A stretch of 24,842 nucleotides of DNA from positions 1 to 24,842 of the forward strand of contig DASXRU010000105.1 in the NCBI GenBank assembly GCA_036506395.1, written 5' to 3'. Positions 15,901 to 22,493 of this stretch are shown here, piece after piece; positions within the stretch are counted from its first letter, which is position 1, and each line of letters starts with the position of its first letter. This DNA comes from DASXRU01 sp036506395 (lineage in GTDB: Bacteria > Acidobacteriota > Blastocatellia > Pyrinomonadales > Pyrinomonadaceae). The notes under the pieces are model-generated. The model saw only the letters and a list, made by a program, of their open reading frames with translations, had not been told where the DNA came from and made no database searches. The position numbers and the translations under genes were made by a program.

Positions 15901-16500
15901 CGTTTTCAACTTGGTTCGGCAGCAAACGGAGCCGCCAACGCTGTAATCGCGAAAGGGCAGAATATCTCGTGCCCGCCCGGAGATTTCAATTTCGTTTATG
16001 TTCTCGCCGCTTCCGCCGACGGTGATCAGAAAGTGGCGTTTGGCCTCGGCGACAATTTACTTGGTCCTACTACTTTCAACATTCAGGCCTGGAGCGGCCT
16101 CATCGGGCAGTGGGATGATCGGCAGTGGATAACAAAAGAAATAACCATTCAGCCGCGGACGCCGCCACCTGGTACGCCGCCCGATATCGCCGCGATATTA
16201 CAAAGGCCGCGAACCAGAACCGATCCCTACGGCGAGATGACCGGTATCACGCCCGGCTTCATCAAACGCGACCCGATAGCCTGGTTCGCTTCACACCGCC
16301 ACAACGCTGACGGCGTCAATGAGCCCTACGCGTATTCATATCTCTTTGCTTATGACATCAAGGTGGTAGTAAATCCGAGGACGTTGACATTGCCCGACAA
16401 CGACAGGGTTCGCATCCTGGCAATCACGTTAGCGAACCAGCCCGGCTGGGTTTTGCCGGCGCAACCTTTGTACGACACACTCGAGCGAACGCGGCGATAG
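12967..16500 (+). CDS. Secreted GH38 alpha-mannosidase
   Basis: I choose the GTG at 12967 because GGGAGGG (12957-12963) precedes it; the earlier ATG at 12895 lies in a repeat, and the ATG at 12985 is also possible. The 1177-residue product begins with a signal peptide (LLLLGCLLTLSGIL). The GH38 catalytic domain follows with AHLDTQWRW (H56, D58, metal ligands) and MLPDCFGFP (D169, the nucleophile). The middle helical domain (about 365-470) carries GGQFHDILPGT (H434, metal ligand). The GH38 C-terminal beta domains cover about 600-950, and a further beta-rich region of about 200 residues follows. All key residues known from Golgi mannosidase II are present. It should cleave alpha-mannosides outside the cytoplasm; the linkage is unknown. 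Confidence 0.87.
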   Translation: MNKSCEMLLSLTRGRLLLLGCLLTLSGILIEAPGQTNQSRPDLTKQPTLYVVAYAHLDTQWRWQYPQVINEYIPKTMHDNFALFEKYPHYVFNFSGANRYGMMKEYWPADYARVKQYVAAGRWFPAGSSMEEGDVNSPSAESIMRQILYGTQFFRREFGKTSAEYMLPDCFGFPASLPSILAHMGLKGFSTQKLTWGSAAPVGGPGSPENTPVGIPFNVGIWEGPDGRSIIAAFNPGSYGGQVRQDISRSPVVADPAARNNPVDWPKRVQLNGQVSGLFTDYHYYGTGDTGGAPAESSVKMMEAIVTKSSVVVPPPPQSSRTQPGQTTPAFGPVVKVGEGPLHVISATAEQMFLDIKPEQMSRLPRYKGDILLTNHSAGSLTSEAYQKIWNRKNELLADAAERASVAAAWLGGRPYPIERLNKAWRLVMGGQFHDILPGTATPKAFEYSWNDDVIAMNQFTGVLTSATDAIVSGMNTQTRDHGAALVVYNPLNIPREDIVEATVHFGLFTPKAVRIFAPDGREVPCQFKVLESGAVKILFPANVPSVGYSVYQLQAADTPLSSSALLKISESSLENKRYRIKLDDNGDVASIFDKTLNRELLAAPLRLAIKTDKPEQWPAWNMDWADQQQPPRSHVSGPAKVRIVENGPVRVALEVERETEGSKFVQTIRLSAGDAGNRIEVGNVIDWNTRSANLKATFPLKASNPMATYNWDIGTIQRATNDERKFEVPSHQWFDLTDKSGAFGVTVLSDCKIASDKPDDNTLRLTLLRTPGIGSRAGYADQATQDLGHHEFVYGLAGHAGDWRREQTDWQAQRLNQPLIAFQSDAHPGPLGREFSLLRVNNSRVRVLALKRAEESDEVIVRIVELSGEPQKNVKLSFAGPIKAAREVNGQELPLAGAKVIRGELISALGPYQLRTFAIKLREPRAKLTPPVSKAVTLAYDTSVASADGNKSSPGFDAAGRAMPAEMLPREIEYNGIRFQLGSAANGAANAVIAKGQNISCPPGDFNFVYVLAASADGDQKVAFGLGDNLLGPTTFNIQAWSGLIGQWDDRQWITKEITIQPRTPPPGTPPDIAAILQRPRTRTDPYGEMTGITPGFIKRDPIAWFASHRHNADGVNEPYAYSYLFAYDIKVVVNPRTLTLPDNDRVRILAITLANQPGWVLPAQPLYDTLERTRR

Positions 16501-16912
16501 GATCCGCTGTAAGGGCGTCACCTGATTCCTGGATTTTCAACAAATCGGGGTCCAGAGTCGAAGACCGCATGCCGCTCATGCGGTTTTTCATTTCTAGCGC
16601 CTTCCCCAATTGAGCCATCTTTTCTCAATAATGGGATTGATATATCCCGAAAGCGAAACATTTCATCCTCGCGGTGATCACTGGCAAACAGCGTCAGCCG
16701 GTTGTGCGCGCGGCTAGCTATCAAGAATCACGCCCATAACTGCGATTGACAGCGCCACTACTTCCATAATCCCACGGCTGGCACACCCTTTGATTCCACA
16801 ATGTGCGGAAATCTGTATTGTGCCGTGAAGGCTTGCGCAATTCGCGCCTATTAACGGTGTAGATTCTTTAGCCGGGGGTGGTTCGGGCAGACCACTAGTT
16901 CTCGTCAATTTC
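16501..16912. other. Intergenic region before the export locus
   Basis: Other than the terminator at 16564-16588, this 412-nt stretch has no gene I can support. TTGACA occurs at about 16746, but the nearest -10-like sequence (CATAAT) is at too short a spacing, so I do not call a promoter. The minus strand at 16620-16590 resembles a tRNA D-arm, but no complete tRNA folds from it. Confidence 0.45.
16564..16588 (+). terminator. Rho-independent terminator after the GH38 gene
   Basis: ACCGCATG (16564-16571) pairs exactly with CATGCGGT (16577-16584) around a CCGCT loop, and TTTT follows. It lies about 64 nt after the GH38 stop on the same strand. The minus strand has no T-run, so it should act in one direction. 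Confidence 0.75.
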
Positions 16913-18169
16913 ATGGATATTAAACGCAGCGGCAAATCTAAGCTAAAGAAACGCATCCGCACGGCGATCTTCATCGGCATCGGTCTGGTCGCGGTTGGTG
17001 GGATCACTTTGGTGCTGGCCAGACTGAAGCCCGCCTCACCCACACTCGACCGTTCCACTGCCGTGATCGACACAGTCAAGCGCGGCCAAATGCTGCGCGA
17101 AGTGCGGGGCAACGGAACGCTGGTGCCGCAGTTAACGCGCTGGGTGCCGGCGCCCGCTGATGGACGAGTCGAGAGAATTCTGATCCAGGCCGGCGTGGAA
17201 GTTGGAGCCGACACCGTGATCGCGGAGCTTTCAAATCCGCAGATGGAACAGCAGGCGTTGGATGCCGACTTTCAGGTGAAGGCGGCCGAGGCGGATTTGG
17301 AGAATCTGCGAGTGCGCCTGGAAGGCGACACCATGACGCAGCAGTCGGCAATTGCCACCATCAATTCCGAATACAGTCAGGCGAAATTGCAGCTCGATAC
17401 GGACGAAGTGCTCGCCAAACAAGGCCTGGTTCCGGAGCTGTTGCTGAAAATCTCGCGCAGTAAAGTTCAGGATCTCGCCAACCGGCTCAGGGTTGAACAG
17501 CAACGGCTGGCGATAGGCGGCAAATCAACTAAAGCGCAAATAAACGCGCAACAGTCACGCCTTCAGCAGTTGCGCGCTCTTGCCAAACTTAAAAGAGACC
17601 AGGTCAGCGCCCTGAAAGTTCGGGCCGGCACCAACGGCGTGTTGCAGCAGGTTTCGGTTCAGGTGGGCCAGCAGGTCACACCGGGATTCAACATCGCCAG
17701 GGTCGCCGATCCCCAGTCGCTCAAGGCAGAACTAAAGATCGCCGAGACGCAAATCAAGGACGTCAAACTGGGCCAACCTGTCGCCGTTGACACCCGCAAC
17801 GGAATTATTCAGGGACAAGTCCTGCGCATAGACCCGGCGGCGCGGGAAGGCACATTTACCGTTGATGTCGAGTTGACCGGACCACTGCCCGGAAGCGCGC
17901 GTCCTGATCTGAGCGTCGATGGAACGATCGAGCTCGAGCGTCTTAGCAACGTTTTGTACGTGGGCCGTCCCGCCTTCGGGCAGGGACAGCAAACGGTCGG
18001 CTTGTTTCGCTTGAGCCCTGATGGGCAGGAAGCCGTTCGCACGCAGGTAATGCTGGGCCGCAGCTCGGTGAGCACCATCGAGATCGTGAGCGGCCTGCGC
18101 GAAGGCGACCAGGTGATTTTGTCCGACACGTCAGCTTTAGACAGTTACAACCGAATTCGTATTCGTTGA
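16913..18169 (+). CDS. HlyD/MacA-type periplasmic adaptor protein
   Basis: The 418-residue product has a basic N-terminus (KRSGKSKLKKRIR) followed by a single membrane helix (about 18-37) and a periplasmic body. A biotinyl-lipoyl-like first half (WVPAPADGRVERILIQAGVE) leads into a long coiled coil (about 115-245, rich in Q, A, L and K). The second lipoyl half follows (VRAGTNGVLQQVSVQVGQQV), then barrel and membrane-proximal domains (KLGQPVAVDTRNG, GLREGDQVILSD). This order is that of MacA/HlyD adaptors, which link an inner-membrane ABC transporter to an outer-membrane channel. No TolC-type gene is in view. Two ABC ATPase genes and two permease genes follow on the same strand. No clear ribosome site precedes the ATG. 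Confidence 0.85.
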   Translation: MDIKRSGKSKLKKRIRTAIFIGIGLVAVGGITLVLARLKPASPTLDRSTAVIDTVKRGQMLREVRGNGTLVPQLTRWVPAPADGRVERILIQAGVEVGADTVIAELSNPQMEQQALDADFQVKAAEADLENLRVRLEGDTMTQQSAIATINSEYSQAKLQLDTDEVLAKQGLVPELLLKISRSKVQDLANRLRVEQQRLAIGGKSTKAQINAQQSRLQQLRALAKLKRDQVSALKVRAGTNGVLQQVSVQVGQQVTPGFNIARVADPQSLKAELKIAETQIKDVKLGQPVAVDTRNGIIQGQVLRIDPAAREGTFTVDVELTGPLPGSARPDLSVDGTIELERLSNVLYVGRPAFGQGQQTVGLFRLSPDGQEAVRTQVMLGRSSVSTIEIVSGLREGDQVILSDTSALDSYNRIRIR

Positions 18170-18184
18170 TTGAGTGTGACAAGT

Positions 18185-18236
18185 GTTTAGGAGCGGGCTA
18201 CCGCCCGCTCGGTCGGGCATTAGCCCGACTCTAAAC
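18185..18236. repeat. Three-way-junction palindrome (two hairpins inside paired ends)
   Basis: GTTTAG (18185-18190) pairs with CTAAAC (18231-18236). Inside, GAGCGGGC/GCCCGCTC (18191-18198 with 18203-18210, 4-nt loop) and GTCGGGC/GCCCGAC (18212-18218 with 18223-18229, 4-nt loop) form two perfect hairpins. The whole 52 nt can fold as a cruciform. It sits 15 nt after the adaptor stop. There is no T-run, so it is not a standard terminator, although it could stabilise or attenuate the transcript. Confidence 0.8.
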
Positions 18237-18292
18237 AAGTACGCAAGTTACTAGAGACAAAACTCAAAGCTGTCGAACACACCAAGGAGAAA

Positions 18293-19050
<758 letters not shown>

Positions 19051-19054
<4 letters not shown>

Positions 19055-19716
19055 TCAAACTACGCAATGTTGAAAAGGCGTTCTCGCACGGTCCAGCGAA
19101 GACTTATGTCTTGCGCCGGATCGACCTGGACATAAAGCCCGGAGAGTTTGTCTCGATCATGGGGCCTTCCGGGGCCGGCAAATCGACCTTACTGCACATC
19201 CTGGGAATGCACGACCAGTCGTGGGACGGCGAATATGTTTTCGAAGACGTTGCGGTCCACGCGCTGGACCAGAAGAAGCGGGCCGCGCTGCGCAATCGCA
19301 ACATCGGTTTTGTCTTTCAGAGTTATCACTTGCTCGACGATCAGACAGTCTTCGAGAACCTGGAACTGCCGCTTTCCTATCGCGACGTCGGCAAAAAAGA
19401 TCGGCAATCAATAGTCTGCGACACGCTTGATCGATTTCAAATCGTAGGCAAGAAGGATCTTTTCCCCAGCCAGCTTTCCGGCGGTCAGCAGCAACTGGTG
19501 GGGATCGCCCGCGCGGTTGTGGCAAAGCCGCGGGTTATTCTCGCGGACGAGCCCACCGGAAATCTCCATTCCAGCCAGGGCAAAGAGATTATGGACATGT
19601 TCAAGCAGCTCAATGACGAAGGGACCACCATCGTCCAGGTCACGCACTCCGAAACCAATGCCGCCTTTGGCAACCGGATCGTGCGGCTCGAAGACGGTTG
19701 GATCGCAAAAGATTAA
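19051..19716 (+). CDS. ABC transporter ATP-binding protein, second of a pair
   Basis: The 221-residue product is translationally coupled to the first ATPase. It has Walker A GPSGAGKST (38-46), Q-loop FVFQSYH (87-93), signature LSGGQ (142-146), Walker B VILADE (162-167) and H-loop H199. Two positions differ from the first ATPase: the run after the signature is QQLVGIARA instead of QQRVAVARA, and the D-loop reads NLHS instead of NLDS. The catalytic Glu and H-loop are intact, so it probably still hydrolyses ATP, but the D-loop change could make the two nucleotide sites of a heterodimer unequal. It also lacks the C-terminal tail of about 30 residues found in the first ATPase. Confidence 0.87.
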
Positions 19717-19732
19717 GTTTTCGGATTTTCGT

Positions 19733-19786
19733 TCGGCGCGACGGGCAACGAAAGTCGATCCGTTGGTGGCCTTGAGAGACGAGTAG
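19733..19786 (+). pseudogene. Last codons of a lost ADOP-type permease gene
   Basis: Directly after the second ATPase, an open frame ends in ARRATKVDPLVALRDE and TAG (19784-19786). The complete permease downstream ends GRRATKVNPLEALRYE, so this is the C-terminal tail of a related permease. The rest of that gene is missing. The scar fits deletion of a permease between the ATPase gene and the present one. The final G of the stop codon is also the first base of the 29-bp inverted repeat that follows. Confidence 0.7.
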
Positions 19787-19880
19787 TCAGAACCACCTGC
19801 GGTAGCGGGTGGGCCATCGTCGGGCCAGAGTCACCTGGGGACAAAACCATTGCCCACCCGCTACCGCAGGTGGTTCTGAC
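19786..19880. repeat. Perfect 29-bp inverted repeat element
   Basis: Bases 19786-19814 (starting GTCAGAACCACCTGCGG) are repeated exactly inverted at 19852-19880, around a 37-nt middle. The arms are GC-rich and contain CACCTGCGGTAGCGGGTGG, itself partly symmetrical. There is no transposase and no T-run. A perfect stem of this length in an intergenic gap suggests a recent, MITE-like or REP-like element. Confidence 0.85.
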
Positions 19881-19954
19881 AGAAAGGTCGTAGCTGGGCG
19901 GCTCAATACTTAAGCCCTCTGCCAGTTGGGAGAGGGAGTCAGGAAACGCGAGTC

Positions 19955-22393
19955 ATGGAAACACTTTTCAAGGATCTTCGCTATGGCCTCAGAAGTTTAC
20001 TAAAGCATCCGGGCTTCACAGCCATCGCTGTAATCACGCTAGCCCTGGGCATTAGTGCAAACACCGCAATGTTCAGCGTGATCAATGCTGTGCTCCTTCG
20101 CCCACTTCCATACCAGGATCCTGCTCGCCTCGTGACCATCTGGGAAGAAAGCCCGGAGCGCGATATGTATGAAATGCCCGTGTCCTTCGCCAACTTGCGC
20201 GATTGGGTAGATCAAAACCATTCCTTCGAGCAAATCTCCGCATACACCTTTACGAATCTGAACCTCACCGGCGCGGGAGAGCCGGCGCGGCTCGGTACAG
20301 TCAGAGCTTCCGCCAATCTCTTTCCTCTGGTAGGCATCGCGCCACAGCTCGGAAGAACATTTCTGGCTGAAGAAGATAGAGACGGAGCCAATCGCGTTGT
20401 AATTCTGGGCCATGCTCTCTGGCAGAGTCGCTTTGGCTCCGATTCGGGAATTATAGGTAAGTCGCTGACACTCAATAATCAAAGCTACACAGTGGTGGGC
20501 GTTATGCCTTCCAATTCTCAATTTCCAGTCGGGTTCGGGTATCTCGGAAAAGTATTGAATGATCCCATCGACCTCTATGTTCCGCTGGCGGCAGCCGGCA
20601 GAGAACAAGAGCGTGGCAATTATTCTTTCTTTGCCATGGGCAGGCTTAAACCCGGGGTAACAATTGATCAGGCGCGAGCAGACATGAGCACGATCGAACG
20701 TCGGCTCGAACTGCAGTACCCGGACGGCAACACCGGCATCGGGATCAGGCTGGTCCCAACGCAGGAGCAAACTGTGAAAGAAATTCGCCCTGCGTTATTG
20801 GTGCTTCTGGGAGCGGTTGGCTTTCTGTTGTTGATAGCCTGCGCGAACATCGCAAACCTCCTGCTGGCGCGGGCAGCCTCAAGACACAAAGAGATTGCGG
20901 TCCGCACTGCTTTGGGCGCGAGCCGGCTGCGCATCCTGCGCTTGTTGCTGACGGAAAGCCTGATGCTTTCTCTTGCGGGAGGTGGTCTGGGATTGCTGCT
21001 TGCCGTCTGGGGGACCCAGGCGCTGGTGGCGCTCGCGCCGGACAATATTCCCCGTTTGAACGAAGTCGGAGTTGATACTCGAGTGCTTATTTTCACGCTC
21101 GTGGTCTCGCTGGTAACTGGAATTACCTTTGGGTTGATTCCCGGGCTGTACGCGGCAAAGCCCGATCTAAACGAAGGACTGAAGGAAGGTTCAAGAGGGT
21201 CGATGGGCAGCGTCGCCGGCAAACGGACTCGCAACGTTCTGGTAGCAGTCGAGGTTGCACTCTCGTTGATGCTGCTTATCGGCGCCGGACTGATGCTTAA
21301 GAGTTTCTTACGACTGCAGCAGATAAATCCCGGATTCAATCCGGACAATGTGCTGACAGTGAACCTCACGCTTTCCAGTTCAAAATATCCGGAAGATCGT
21401 CAGCAGGCAGCTTTCTTTCAGGAAGCGCTTTCGCGCCTTCAGTCGCTGACGGGCGTACAGTCCGCGGCCGCAACCACAACGTTGCCCCTGACACTCAGTG
21501 TTTCGGGTTCTGATCTCCGCGTCGAAGGGCATCCCGAACCGGAAGCCGGCAAAGAAATGATGGTTGCTACAAGTAGCATCAGTCCGGGTTACTTCCGCAC
21601 GCTGGCTATTCCTCTAAAAAAAGGGCGCGATTTCAGTGACAGAGATAAGAGTGGCGCGCCCAGCACTGCGATTATCAATGACGATCTGGCCCGCGTTTAT
21701 TTTCCCGACGAAGACCCCATAGGCAAGCGAATCACTTTCACCGATGGAGAGTCATGGATTTCAATCGTTGGAGTAAGCGGAGACGTGAAGCAACTGGGTC
21801 TGGATTCAACCGCAAAGCCGCAAGTCTACTTTCCCTATCTACAAGTGGCGGCGCCATCGATGACCCTGGCAGTCCGCAGCACCTCAAATCCCACGAGTTT
21901 GACCGCTGCCGTGAAGAACCAAATTCAAATCATCGACAAAGACCTGCCTATCGATGAAGCGAAGACCATGCATCAGTTGCTTTCAGACTCGAGCTCCGGA
22001 CGACGATTCAACATGTTGTTGCTGACCGTATTTGCAGTCGTTTCACTCATCCTGGCCATGGTGGGTATTTACGGCGTGATGTCTTACACGGTGACGCAGC
22101 GCACTCACGAGATTGGTGTTCGCGTGGCTATTGGCGCCCAATCGCGCGACGTGTTCCGAATGGTGATAAGGCAGGGAATGTTGCTGGCAATGATTGGGAT
22201 TGCTTTTGGTTTGGCTGGTGCTTTCGCCCTTACTCGATTGATGACGACCATGCTCTTTGGCGTGGCGCCAAACGATCCGGCAACGTTCGTTGGTATCGCG
22301 TTACTGCTTACCGGTGTGGCCCTGGTTGCCTGTTACATACCCGGCCGCCGAGCAACGAAAGTTAATCCGTTGGAGGCCCTGCGATACGAATGA
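19955..22393 (+). CDS. ADOP-type (MacB-like, duplicated) ABC permease
   Basis: The 812-residue protein has the duplicated layout of Acidobacterial 'ADOP' permeases: an N-terminal helix (FTAIAVITLALGISANTAMF, about 21-40), a first MacB-type periplasmic domain, an FtsX-like block of three helices (about 275-395), a fifth helix (VLVAVEVALSLMLLIGAG), a second periplasmic domain (about 450-685) and a final FtsX block (FAVVSLILAMVGIYGVMSY onward). This gives about eight helices in total. It starts METLFKDLRYGLRSLLKHPG and ends GRRATKVNPLEALRYE, both family marks. Such permeases are often found without an ATPase, but here two ATPases and an adaptor lie upstream, so they probably form a tripartite efflux or export machine. 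The substrate is unknown. AGGA lies about 10 nt before the ATG. Confidence 0.88.
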   Translation: METLFKDLRYGLRSLLKHPGFTAIAVITLALGISANTAMFSVINAVLLRPLPYQDPARLVTIWEESPERDMYEMPVSFANLRDWVDQNHSFEQISAYTFTNLNLTGAGEPARLGTVRASANLFPLVGIAPQLGRTFLAEEDRDGANRVVILGHALWQSRFGSDSGIIGKSLTLNNQSYTVVGVMPSNSQFPVGFGYLGKVLNDPIDLYVPLAAAGREQERGNYSFFAMGRLKPGVTIDQARADMSTIERRLELQYPDGNTGIGIRLVPTQEQTVKEIRPALLVLLGAVGFLLLIACANIANLLLARAASRHKEIAVRTALGASRLRILRLLLTESLMLSLAGGGLGLLLAVWGTQALVALAPDNIPRLNEVGVDTRVLIFTLVVSLVTGITFGLIPGLYAAKPDLNEGLKEGSRGSMGSVAGKRTRNVLVAVEVALSLMLLIGAGLMLKSFLRLQQINPGFNPDNVLTVNLTLSSSKYPEDRQQAAFFQEALSRLQSLTGVQSAAATTTLPLTLSVSGSDLRVEGHPEPEAGKEMMVATSSISPGYFRTLAIPLKKGRDFSDRDKSGAPSTAIINDDLARVYFPDEDPIGKRITFTDGESWISIVGVSGDVKQLGLDSTAKPQVYFPYLQVAAPSMTLAVRSTSNPTSLTAAVKNQIQIIDKDLPIDEAKTMHQLLSDSSSGRRFNMLLLTVFAVVSLILAMVGIYGVMSYTVTQRTHEIGVRVAIGAQSRDVFRMVIRQGMLLAMIGIAFGLAGAFALTRLMTTMLFGVAPNDPATFVGIALLLTGVALVACYIPGRRATKVNPLEALRYE

Positions 22394-22396
22394 ACT

Positions 22397-22488
22397 CATT
22401 TGCGATTGCCGATTGCGAGTTGCCGATTTAAGAAAAGGCAGCATCGGCAAAGCGCCAATTGGCAATCGGAAATCGGCAATAGGAAATG
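22397..22488. repeat. Palindromic element with GCCGATTGC units
   Basis: ATTGCCGATT (22405-22414) is inverted exactly at 22471-22480, and the outer CATTT (22397-22401) pairs with AAATG (22484-22488). Further GCCGATT and CCAATTGGC units lie between. The 92 nt fill nearly the whole gap between the two permease genes and end 5 nt before the second start. Confidence 0.7.
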
Positions 22489-22493
22489 ACCTA

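Noticed and set aside
16515..16625. Minus-strand tRNA-like sequence (GGCTCAATTGG...AAGGCGCTAG and TTCGACTC)
   Set aside because: The D-arm and T-loop resemblance is real, but no 7-bp acceptor stem, anticodon arm or paired T-stem can be formed, and the inner hairpin is better explained as a plus-strand terminator.
16744..16770. TTGACA followed by CATAAT as a promoter for the export locus
   Set aside because: The spacing is about 13-14 nt, too short for a normal sigma-70 promoter.
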